NCBI GenBank assembly: GCA_035353175.1
Contig: DAOPZC010000135.1
Coordinates: 1 to 6,131 of the forward strand
Length of the DNA stretch: 6,131 nt
Reading direction: 5' to 3'
From: DAOPZC01 sp035353175
GTDB taxonomy: Bacteria > Verrucomicrobiota > Kiritimatiellia > RFP12 > UBA1067
Part shown: positions 1 through 5,930 of the stretch, piece after piece
Position numbering within the stretch: position 1 is the stretch's first letter
How the letters are laid out: every line of letters begins with the position of its first letter
Translations under genes and position numbers: made by a program
The notes under the pieces: generated by a model
What the model saw: the letters and a program-made list of their open reading frames with translations, nothing else
Told to the model about the DNA's origin: nothing
Database searches by the model: none

Positions 1-892
1 TCTCGACCACCGCCTTGAGGCCGGCGCGCCCATTCGGATAGAGCGACGGAAGAGGTTCGGCGTCGCCATAGCGGGACATGCCGTCGAAATCGATCTGGTT
101 AATGCCCAGATCCAGGGCCAGTTTGATCCACTCGTCCGCCGTTTTTTCAGAGATGGGGGCGAACAGATAGGAGCCGCGGTTGATCTCCGCCTCGAGCGCC
201 CACGGCCCGCCGATCGGCGACTGCGGCAGTTCCGGCGCGGCCTTGACAACCTCCTGCAGCGCGCGGCGCAGCCCCGCTTGCGGGCAGCCGACCAGCGCGA
301 CTTTCGCGCCCGCAAAGCCGAAGCGGGGGTAGCAGCGCGCGTCCAGCGCGCTGGACGCGCCCGGCAGCCGGTCCACCCGCGTCTGCAGGTTCAGCGCCAG
401 CGCGCACGCCGCGAACGGCTCGTCGGATGCGCCTTTCAGCGCCAGCGGAAGAGATACGAAGGCGAATTCCTCAACGCCTTCGCCCGTGACTGACACCACC
501 TCGACCGCGATGCTGTTCCGGCCGCCTGCGATCGCGAGCGCGGCAGAAACGCCCGCGTCGCCGAAGTCCAACTGCAGCCGGCCGTCGGCCAGGACCGCTT
601 TCCGCGCGGGAAAACGTTTACCGGCCTTTTTCACGGCCGCAAACGCCGCGCCGGGCTGCGACGCGCAGTAGTTGACGCCCGACGCCTTGTCGATGAAGGC
701 GACCGTGCACGCGTCTGCGCCGACGGTCAGCCGCACCGACTCGCTTTCGACACTCAGCGCCACAGGCTGTTCCTGCGCGGTCGCGGCGCCAGACCATACT
801 GCGGCCCAGGCGGCAACGGACCAGAGGTCCCGCCAGAAACGTCTCGCAAAGGCATGCTTCTCAGCTTCTTTGACCCGCTCGTCACGCATCAT
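1..892 (-). CDS. Secreted glycoside-hydrolase-like protein (beta-sandwich plus start of TIM barrel), C-terminus beyond window
   Basis: The reading frame is open for 297 codons from ATG at 892 to the window edge, so the stop codon and most of the catalytic domain lie outside. Residues 1-40 look like an export signal with a long charged n-region: twin arginines (ARRFWRDL, 16-23), a hydrophobic stretch around 24-36, and a likely cleavage at ATA-QE. The RR pair is only loosely Tat-like. Residues of about 43-215 are beta-rich, with strands such as VALSVESESVRLTV and a 'DKASGVNYC' segment, like N-terminal sandwich domains of glycosidases. From about 230 the sequence (INRGSYLF, DEWIKLALDLGINQIDFDG, YPNGRAGLKAVVE) matches the first strands and helices of an alpha-galactosidase-like TIM barrel. 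Substrate and catalytic residues cannot be seen. AAGGAG lies 11 bases before ATG 892; a second ATG follows immediately at 889. It sits directly downstream of the broken PHP gene, whose last frame overlaps this start as ATGA. Confidence 0.75.
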   Translation of the reverse strand, partial: MMRDERVKEAEKHAFARRFWRDLWSVAAWAAVWSGAATAQEQPVALSVESESVRLTVGADACTVAFIDKASGVNYCASQPGAAFAAVKKAGKRFPARKAVLADGRLQLDFGDAGVSAALAIAGGRNSIAVEVVSVTGEGVEEFAFVSLPLALKGASDEPFAACALALNLQTRVDRLPGASSALDARCYPRFGFAGAKVALVGCPQAGLRRALQEVVKAAPELPQSPIGGPWALEAEINRGSYLFAPISEKTADEWIKLALDLGINQIDFDGMSRYGDAEPLPSLYPNGRAGLKAVVE

Positions 893-1243
893 GTTTCGCT
901 CTTCTCCTTTACAGGCACAGGGATCTCAATCCGAACAGCCGTTTCGTGCTGAAGGCCGCCACGTAGTCGTCGAACCGGGTTTGGAAAAGGCCTCCCGAGA
1001 TTGCCACCGCGCGCCAGCGGTTTGTGTCCGCAGCGAAGACGTTGTGCTCGGTAAAGGCCACAAAATGATACGCGGCCTGCTTGTAAAGGTCCGCCGCCTG
1101 TTCGGGAAACGCGTTGCCGTCCGACCAATCGAAGTGCCTGTGCATCTGGCCGCGGTACCACTGTGCCCTCCGACAGAAAACGCGTGACAGGAGATGACGA
1201 GCGCGAACGCCCCAACAGCAACCCGATGCCCCCTTCGACTCAT
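889..1243 (-). pseudogene. Broken secreted PHP-domain (metal-dependent phosphoesterase-like) gene
   Basis: Coding signal is seen in three successive frames. Frame 1 starts at ATG 1243 and encodes a signal peptide (MSRRGHRVAVGAFALVISCHAFS). Near 1165-1171, a GGAGGGC stretch, sense moves to a second frame encoding AQWYRGQMHRHFDWSDGNAF, then DLYKQAAYHFVAFTEHNVF and TRFDDYVAAF, which ends at TAA 909. This carries PHP motif I (HxH in MHRHFDWSDG) and the motif II-like FTEHN. Near 945-955 sense appears to move again, to a frame ending ETAVRIEIPVPVKEKSET with TGA at 889-891 overlapping the ATG of the next gene. Both shifts fit a missing single base, or larger deletions. PHP proteins are usually far longer (200-300 residues or more), and the later metal-binding histidines are absent. 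A frame-disrupted, internally deleted remnant is more likely than a functional gene. A sequencing error could explain one shift but not the missing domain. Confidence 0.7.
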
Positions 1244-1296
1244 CCGTTTGCCTGATCCCTTCCCGCTCAGCCATTACGTGACGGCACTCGCCGCCC

Positions 1297-1320
1297 GCGT
1301 CAGCTAATTGTTTCTGACGC
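1297..1320. other. Stem-loop after the third FGE-like gene
   Basis: GCGTCAG at 1297-1303 pairs with CTGACGC at 1314-1320 around a 10-base AT-rich loop. It lies 11 bases past the stop of the upstream gene. No T-run follows on the minus strand (the next bases are GGGCGGCGAG), so it is not a canonical intrinsic terminator. It could be an mRNA 3'-end stabiliser or attenuator at the end of the FGE-like operon. The remainder of the 1244-1330 gap shows nothing recognisable. Confidence 0.35.
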
Positions 1321-1330
1321 TCGCGAGCCC

Positions 1331-2641
1331 CTACGGCGCCGGCTCCCACGGCACCAGCGCCAGGCGGAACCCGGTCGACCAACTCGGGCCGGTGTTCATC
1401 CGATACCCTGAACGCGGGTCTCTCTGGCCGTCGTACGCGCCGCCCTTCCTGACGCGGCCGTCGTTGTTTCCCGTTCCCATCGCTCGGCTCGCGGGCCCCA
1501 CCGGCTCGGTCGCCGAGGAAGTTCCGAGGTTGGCCGTGTACCAGTCGCGCACGTTCTCGTTCACATTTCCGAGCATATCGTACAGGCCCCACGCGTTGGG
1601 CTGCTTCTCGCCCACGCGGTGATGACGGCGGGTGTTCGGATCGTTCACGCCAAGAACCGCGCCGGAAGTAAACGCGTCCCAAGCCAGCGGGGTGCGGTTG
1701 GGGCAGTTCGTTGAGGTCGTGGTCAACGGCAGACCGTTGTAGAGCGCAGTCTGCGTTCCGGCCCGGCAGGCGTATTCCCACTGCGCTTCAGTCGGCAGAT
1801 CGAATCGCAGCCCGGTCTTTTGCCGCAGCGCGCCCACAAAGGTGTTGGTCTCGACCGTGTCCCCGGCTTGCGGCCACGTGCCGCCGCGGATCGTGTCATA
1901 GGTGACATTCTCGACCGGCCGCAGCGGCTTGTCGTAGTGCCCGGACGAATTCAGGTTCCCTGAAGGGGTGGTGTTCATGGCGCGCACCCATTGGCCCTGC
2001 GTCACCTCGAACACCCCGATGTAGAAGTCGTTGGTCAGCGTGACCTGGTGCCAGTCCTCGTTAGACTGGTGCCACACCTCCGAGCTCGGCGAGCCCATCC
2101 AGAACGTGCCCGCCGTGATTCGCCGCAGGACCAGCAGGTTCGAACGATAGACGTCGTTCGAGAGTCCCCCGTACGGCAGCGCCTCGGCGCTGGTGTAGGC
2201 CAGCGTGCGCAGGGCGTTCGTCCAGTACGCGCCCCCCATATCCAGTACCAGATACAGCGGCGGGTTGTCCGGCGACCACGCCGAGACTTTGGCGCGCGCC
2301 TCGGCGACTCTCTGGCCGGGCCAGTCCTCGCCCGCGTTCCAGACGATGTGCTTCTCGTTCGCGTCGTCCGCCGCGATCAGGGCCGACACGTCGCCGATCA
2401 GGCGGGTCACGTGGCGGTCCGGAATCTTCACGCCCGACCACGCCGGCGCCGTCAAGCTGTTGGTCTCGATCGCCACGGTGATGTAGGCGTCCCCGCCGGT
2501 CAGCCGATAGTAGATGTCGACCGTGTAGGAGTCCGGCCGCGGCACCATGCGCACGTCGCTCACCTGTGGGGCGGCCTGCGCCGCCAGCGCGGCCAGGCCC
2601 AGCGAAAGACCGGCAGACAGAATTTTCATTAGGCTCGTCAT
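1331..2641 (-). CDS. Secreted FGE/SUMF1-like domain protein, paralogue 3 (no catalytic cysteines)
   Basis: The protein has 436 residues. Residues 1-23 are a signal peptide with cleavage at AQA-AP. Residues of about 25-135 form the beta-rich N-terminal domain shared by all three paralogues (VSDVRMVPRPDS, YYRLTGGDAYITVAIETN, KHIVWNAG, then PPLYLVLDMGG). Residues of about 168-431 are an FGE-sulfatase (SUMF1/EgtB/PvdO) domain: RRITAGTFWMGSP (173-185), FEVTQGQW (211-218), DLPTEAQWEYACRAG (281-295), PNAWGLYDMLGNV (348-360), RVRKGGAYDGQRDPRSGYR (396-414) and GFRLAL (424-429). True formylglycine-generating enzymes carry two cysteines in the segment after the GGS motif. This protein has none there, so oxidase activity is unlikely and a carbohydrate- or protein-binding role outside the cytoplasm is inferred. 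GNVWEW is changed to GNVNEN. It has an extra loop (GAVLGVNDPNTRR, 327-339) absent from its paralogues. GAAAGG lies 8 bases before ATG 2641, and the gap to the small upstream gene is 14 bases. Confidence 0.88.
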   Translation of the reverse strand: MTSLMKILSAGLSLGLAALAAQAAPQVSDVRMVPRPDSYTVDIYYRLTGGDAYITVAIETNSLTAPAWSGVKIPDRHVTRLIGDVSALIAADDANEKHIVWNAGEDWPGQRVAEARAKVSAWSPDNPPLYLVLDMGGAYWTNALRTLAYTSAEALPYGGLSNDVYRSNLLVLRRITAGTFWMGSPSSEVWHQSNEDWHQVTLTNDFYIGVFEVTQGQWVRAMNTTPSGNLNSSGHYDKPLRPVENVTYDTIRGGTWPQAGDTVETNTFVGALRQKTGLRFDLPTEAQWEYACRAGTQTALYNGLPLTTTSTNCPNRTPLAWDAFTSGAVLGVNDPNTRRHHRVGEKQPNAWGLYDMLGNVNENVRDWYTANLGTSSATEPVGPASRAMGTGNNDGRVRKGGAYDGQRDPRSGYRMNTGPSWSTGFRLALVPWEPAP

Positions 2642-2655
2642 CTTTTTCGCCTTTC

Positions 2656-2916
2656 TTAAAACACTGTGATCAACAGCCCGACGAACGGACAGGTGTTGAG
2701 CTGGAACACCTCGGAACAGGCGGCGAAGAGCCCGGTCAGGTCGAGCGGCTCAGAAGCGCTCGCCGGAAGACTTTGGACATTCTGAAGGCTCAGCGCAACA
2801 GAAATAGATGATGCGTCTTCCGCTGCCGCTGCCATCTCCGGGCTGGCAGATGCGATGCCAACGCAGAAGAGGGCCGAAAGACAGCACACACAAAAGCGAT
2901 TCCGTAGTATTTTCAT
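2656..2916 (-). CDS. Small secreted protein of unknown function embedded in the FGE-like operon
   Basis: The protein has 86 residues and I recognise no family. Residues 1-24 form a convincing signal peptide: MKILRNR followed by a cysteine-rich hydrophobic core and cleavage around ASA-SP. No lipobox fits the cysteine at 18. The mature part is about 62 residues. It has an Ala/Ser-rich acidic stretch (25-57), then DLTGLFAACSEVFQLNTCPF and a hydrophobic end, GLLITVF, finishing in phenylalanine. Two cysteines (67 and 76) remain after cleavage and could form a disulfide. The start is well supported: AAGGAG at 2923-2928 stands 6 bases before ATG 2916. The gene follows paralogue 2 by 12 bases and precedes paralogue 3 by 14 bases, so it should be co-transcribed with both. 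A partner or anchor for the FGE-like proteins is an inference from position only. It could also be a truncated remnant of a longer secreted protein. Confidence 0.7.
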   Translation of the reverse strand: MKILRNRFCVCCLSALFCVGIASASPEMAAAAEDASSISVALSLQNVQSLPASASEPLDLTGLFAACSEVFQLNTCPFVGLLITVF

Positions 2917-2928
2917 GTGTCACTCCTT

Positions 2929-4224
2929 TCAATTCGCGGGCGTCCCCTCCAGCGGCAGGGCGAGGCGGAAGCCGGTATTGTTCACCGCCGCGGCGACGCC
3001 GATGCGGTAGCGCACCGCCGAGCGCGGATCGGCCTGGTTGTTGAAGCCGCCGCCCTTGCGGACGCGGTCGGTTTCGGTCGTCCCGCCGACGGGGTCGATG
3101 GCCCAGCCGTAGCCGAGCGAGACGGTGAAGCGGTCGCGCACGATCTCGCAGACGTTGCCGATCATGTCGTAGAGGCCCCACGCGTTGGGCTGCTTCGTGC
3201 CGACGCGGTGATGCTGGTTGGTCGAGTTGTAGTAATCCCACGCGATCGGGTTGCGATTGGTGCAGAGCTGGGTGGTGGTGGTCAAGTTCAACCCGTTGTG
3301 GAGCGAGGTCAGCGTGCCGGCCCGGCAGGCGCATTCCCACTGCGCTTCGGTCGGCAGATCGAAGCGGAGCCCCCCGCTTTTCGCGCGCAGCCGTCCGATG
3401 AACGAGTTCGCGTCCACGGCATCATCGGCCAGAGGCCACGTGCCGCCGCGGAGCGTCGAAAACGTTATGGACTCGACCGGACGGTTCGTAGGATTTTCAG
3501 AGGTGCCGCCTGTGTTGGCGGAGGGAGAGGTGTTCATCACCCGCAGCCACTGCCCCTGCGTCACCTCGAAGACGCCGACGTAATAGTCGTGGGTCAGCGT
3601 GACGAGATGGAGCCGCTCTTTGGCGCCGCTGGCCCCTTCAGAAATGGACTTGCCCAGCTCGTTCGTCGGGGAACCCATGTAGAAGCAACCGTTCGGGATG
3701 CGCCGCAGCGCCAGTCTGTTCGTGCGGTAGAGGTCGTTGGTCAGGCCGCCGTCCGGCAGCGCCTCCTCGCTGGGGTAGACCCGATGCGGGAAGGTCGCGT
3801 CCGCGTCGTAGGCCGCGCCCAAATCCAGCACGAGATAAGGCGGCGGGTTGTCCGCCGACCAAGCTTCGATCTTGGCACGCGCCCCGTCGACCTTGTGGTC
3901 CGGCCAGTCGGCGCGCGCGTCCCAAACGATGTGCTTCTCGTTCACCGCGTCCGCCGAAACCAGCACCGACACGTCGCCGGACACGCTTTTCACAAACCGG
4001 TCCGGGATCTTGACGCCTGACCACGCCGGCGCAACTGCGGCATTCGTCTCGATGGTCACCGTGATGTAGGCATTGGTTCCCGTGAGCCGGTAATAGAGGT
4101 CAACCTTACGCGAATTCTGGCGGGGCACGAGGCGCACATCACTCACCTGCGGACCTGCGAACGCGTTGCCCGCACACAGGAGCGCCGCGAAATAGAGAAG
4201 CGTGCTCATTTTAGGTTGTGCCAT
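2929..4224 (-). CDS. Secreted FGE/SUMF1-like domain protein, paralogue 2 (no catalytic cysteines)
   Basis: The protein has 431 residues. Residues 1-23 are a signal peptide (MAQPKMSTLL start, cleavage about AFA-GP). The shared N-terminal beta-rich domain occupies about 25-135 (VSDVRLVPRQNS, YYRLTGTNAYITVTIETN, GDVSVLVSADAVNEKHIVW). The FGE-sulfatase domain spans about 170-424: RRIPNGCFYMGSP, FEVTQGQW (219-226), FDLPTEAQWECACRAG (288-303), QPNAWGLYDMIGNV (345-358), DRVRKGGGFNNQADPRSAVR (386-405) and GFRLAL (418-423). The cysteine pair needed for formylglycine formation is absent, and GNVWEWC is replaced by GNVCEIV. Compared with its neighbours it has a longer loop after the MGSP motif (GKSISEGASGAKERLH, 191-206). 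AAGGA sits 7 bases before ATG 4224. The next ATG, five codons in, lacks as good a site. It lies 26 bases after paralogue 1 and 12 bases before the small secreted gene. Confidence 0.9.
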   Translation of the reverse strand: MAQPKMSTLLYFAALLCAGNAFAGPQVSDVRLVPRQNSRKVDLYYRLTGTNAYITVTIETNAAVAPAWSGVKIPDRFVKSVSGDVSVLVSADAVNEKHIVWDARADWPDHKVDGARAKIEAWSADNPPPYLVLDLGAAYDADATFPHRVYPSEEALPDGGLTNDLYRTNRLALRRIPNGCFYMGSPTNELGKSISEGASGAKERLHLVTLTHDYYVGVFEVTQGQWLRVMNTSPSANTGGTSENPTNRPVESITFSTLRGGTWPLADDAVDANSFIGRLRAKSGGLRFDLPTEAQWECACRAGTLTSLHNGLNLTTTTQLCTNRNPIAWDYYNSTNQHHRVGTKQPNAWGLYDMIGNVCEIVRDRFTVSLGYGWAIDPVGGTTETDRVRKGGGFNNQADPRSAVRYRIGVAAAVNNTGFRLALPLEGTPAN

Positions 4225-4250
4225 ATCTCAATCCTTTTTCTGGTGCCCGC

Positions 4251-5522
4251 TCAGGGCTGTGACGGCACGGGCGTACCTTCCAGAGGGCGGATCGCCAAAC
4301 GCAAACCGCCAAACCCGCCCGACGCGTAAACTCCGCGGTAGCCTGCGCGGGGATCCACCTTGCCGTTATACCCGCCACCTTTTTGGACACGGTCGGTGCC
4401 TGTCGGCGCACCGACAGGGTCGACCGCGCTCGCGTTCCCGAGCTGGTCCTGGTACCGGTCACGTACCACCTCGTAGACGTTGCCGATCATGTCGTACAGG
4501 CCCCACGCGTTCGGCAGCTTCTCGCCGACCCGGTGGTGGTAGTTGCCGGAGGTCCAGGCGTCCCAGGCGATTTCGGCCCGATTGGGGCAGGGGTTGGTCG
4601 TCGACGTCAGGTCCTTGCCGTTGTGTAGCGCGGTCTGCGTGCCGGCCCGGCAGGCGTACTCCCACTGCGCCTCAGTCGGCAGATCGAACGCGAAGGCGTT
4701 GGCGCAGCGGCTGCGCAGCGTGCCGATGAGCGAGCCGGCGGCGATGACGTCGTTGGTGTCCGGCCATGAGCCGCCCCGCAGGTTGTCGTACGTCTCGCTG
4801 TCCGCGGGATTGCCGAGTATGGGCGTGGGAGCCGCATACTTGATCCGCCGCCACTGTCCCTTGGTGAACTCGAACACGCCCATGTAGAAAGCGTGAGAGA
4901 GCGTGGCCTGATGCAGATTCTCGTTCGCGTAGCGGCCCGGTTCGCCAAAAGGAGAACCCATCACGAACGCGCCCGAATCGATCCGCCGCATCACGAGCAG
5001 GCTGGTCCGGTAGATGTCGTTCGTGAGGCCGCCGTGCGGCAACGCGTCCAAGCTCGGGAAACCCAAGGCGGTGATGGTGTGTTGCGTGAAATAGTCGCCG
5101 CCCTGACAGTCGCCCCCGAGGTCGAACACCAGAACCGACGGCGGGTAGTTGGTTGACCACGCGGTGACGACTGCGCGCGCCTCGGCGATTTCCACACCGG
5201 GCAATTCGTCACCCGCATTCCAGACGATGTGCTTGTCGTTCGATGCGTCAGCCGTGATCAGGCGCGACACGTCTCCGCTCAGCCGCGTCAGCCGCGAGTC
5301 TGGGATTTTGACGCCCGCCCACGCCGGCGCGGCCAAAGCGTTCGTCTCAATGGCCACCGTGATATAGGCGTTATCGCCCGTGAGCCGGTAAGAAATATCC
5401 ACCGTGCGCGAATCTGTCCGCTGCGCCAGCCGCACATCACTCACCACAGGCGCCGCGCCAGCAGTTCCTGCGAGCAACGCCATGATGACACTCCCCGCCG
5501 CAATCACGTTCTTCCTCCTCAT
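4251..5522 (-). CDS. Secreted FGE/SUMF1-like domain protein, paralogue 1 (first gene of operon)
   Basis: The protein has 423 residues from the chosen ATG at 5522. The frame is open upstream to a TTG at 5603, but ATG 5522 is preferred. GGAGG stands 5 bases before it and gives a compact signal peptide (MRRKN, then IAAGSVIMALLAGTAGA-AP), whereas the longer form would bury it behind 27 residues. The shared N-terminal domain is at about 25-135. The FGE domain is at about 175-412: RRIDSGAFVMGSP, FEFTKGQW (217-224), FDLPTEAQWEYACRAG (279-294), LPNAWGLYDMIGNV (336-349), DRVQKGGGYNGKVDPRAGYR (377-396) and GGLRLAI (405-411). It lacks the FGE cysteine pair. GNVWEW has become GNVYEV, and the closing GFRLA is GLRLA. 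It is the most divergent copy, with FEFTKGQW in place of FEVTQGQW and a GGDCQGGDYF insertion near 137-146. A promoter lies about 140 bases upstream. Confidence 0.9.
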   Translation of the reverse strand: MRRKNVIAAGSVIMALLAGTAGAAPVVSDVRLAQRTDSRTVDISYRLTGDNAYITVAIETNALAAPAWAGVKIPDSRLTRLSGDVSRLITADASNDKHIVWNAGDELPGVEIAEARAVVTAWSTNYPPSVLVFDLGGDCQGGDYFTQHTITALGFPSLDALPHGGLTNDIYRTSLLVMRRIDSGAFVMGSPFGEPGRYANENLHQATLSHAFYMGVFEFTKGQWRRIKYAAPTPILGNPADSETYDNLRGGSWPDTNDVIAAGSLIGTLRSRCANAFAFDLPTEAQWEYACRAGTQTALHNGKDLTSTTNPCPNRAEIAWDAWTSGNYHHRVGEKLPNAWGLYDMIGNVYEVVRDRYQDQLGNASAVDPVGAPTGTDRVQKGGGYNGKVDPRAGYRGVYASGGFGGLRLAIRPLEGTPVPSQP

Positions 5523-5661
5523 CGCACCCTCCATTTTCAAGCGCCGAAAACATGGCCTGCCGCTCATCAAGATCATGTGGCACGATTTATATGAAACAAG
5601 CAACCCCCGTTAGCACCTCCTGAAAACCAACCGCACCATGAAATTTCCAATTTCTATGTTT
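5523..5661 (-). promoter_or_regulatory. 5' leader of the FGE-like operon, with possible 9-codon leader ORF
   Basis: This is the untranslated stretch between the predicted promoter and ATG 5522. It is more AT-rich than its surroundings. It contains a tiny ORF on the minus strand, ATG at 5639 to TAA at 5610, encoding MVRLVFRRC. A near-perfect Shine-Dalgarno AGGAGGT (5615-5621) overlaps the end of that ORF but has no well-spaced ATG after it; the nearest in-frame candidate is TTG 5603, 12 bases on from AGGAGG. Either TTG-initiated translation or reinitiation control is possible. No riboswitch fold is recognised. Confidence 0.3.
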
Positions 5662-5690
5662 AAATTACATAAGCGCCGTCAGTTTGTCAA
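5662..5690 (-). promoter_or_regulatory. Predicted sigma-70-type promoter of the FGE-like operon
   Basis: On the minus strand a perfect TTGACA (-35, at 5690-5685) is followed by TGTAAT (5669-5664, five of six consensus bases, 15-base spacer) or TAATTT (5667-5662, 17-base spacer). It lies in the only AT-rich stretch of the region, just upstream of the first operon gene. The -35 box lies inside an inverted repeat, CAGTT-4-AACTG (5680-5693), which could be an operator. Confidence 0.5.
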
Positions 5691-5930
5691 CTGCGCGCGT
5701 TCGGGGGGGGCAGGCCGTTATGACGCCAGGCGTTGACGGCGGGAGCCAATAGCCGTATGCGGGAGGAGATATCCGGTCGGGGCGCGAACATCGCACGGAG
5801 AGACAGAGGAACACGAATGGTTCCCAATACAAGGTGACCGAAAAGGCATCGCAAATGAAAATGCCTTCTCCTTTTGAATAGGCACCGTTAGGCGGTCAGG
5901 CTCATGCGGCCCCTCTGGCACCAGGAAGAA
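5691..5930. other. Non-coding spacer between rRNA terminators and the operon promoter
   Basis: No convincing gene is seen. A 67-codon frame on the minus strand across 5718-5921 lacks a good ribosome site and has a protein composition typical of chance ORFs. The stretch contains a run of eight G (5703-5710) just upstream of the promoter. It also has a purine-rich tract, CACGGAGAGACAGAGGAAC and following bases (5794-5818), and a 7-bp inverted repeat (AAGGCAT 5843-5849 with ATGCCTT 5861-5867, 11-base loop). On the minus strand this repeat is followed by a short T-run and could be a weak third terminator. Confidence 0.5.

Noticed and set aside
672..1187. A 171-codon plus-strand frame
   Set aside because: It is antisense to the start of the hydrolase-like gene and to the PHP remnant, both of which have recognisable motifs. 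It has no family features of its own.
909..1781. A single 290-codon minus-strand frame
   Set aside because: Its first two thirds are an out-of-frame shadow of paralogue 3. Only the last part, from about 1168 to 909, carries PHP-like sense, and this is described under the broken PHP gene.
2917..4020. A 367-codon open frame on the plus strand
   Set aside because: It lies antisense to paralogue 2. Its composition (Arg-, Val- and Ala-rich without domains) is typical of a shadow frame in GC-rich DNA, and no ribosome site or family match is visible.
1331..4224. Diversity-generating retroelement with FGE-like target genes
   Set aside because: The fold and variable C-terminal segments fit, but no reverse transcriptase, accessory gene or template repeat is in the window. 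Differences between paralogues are not limited to adenine positions and include indels.
1331..5522. Sulfatase-maturation (formylglycine-generating) function for the three genes
   Set aside because: The catalytic cysteine pair is absent in each, and signal peptides send the proteins out of the cytoplasm, where bacterial FGEs work.
5718..5921. A 67-codon minus-strand ORF in the spacer after the rRNA terminators
   Set aside because: It has no clear ribosome site, signal peptide or domain, runs through the weak inverted repeat, and has a composition typical of chance translation.
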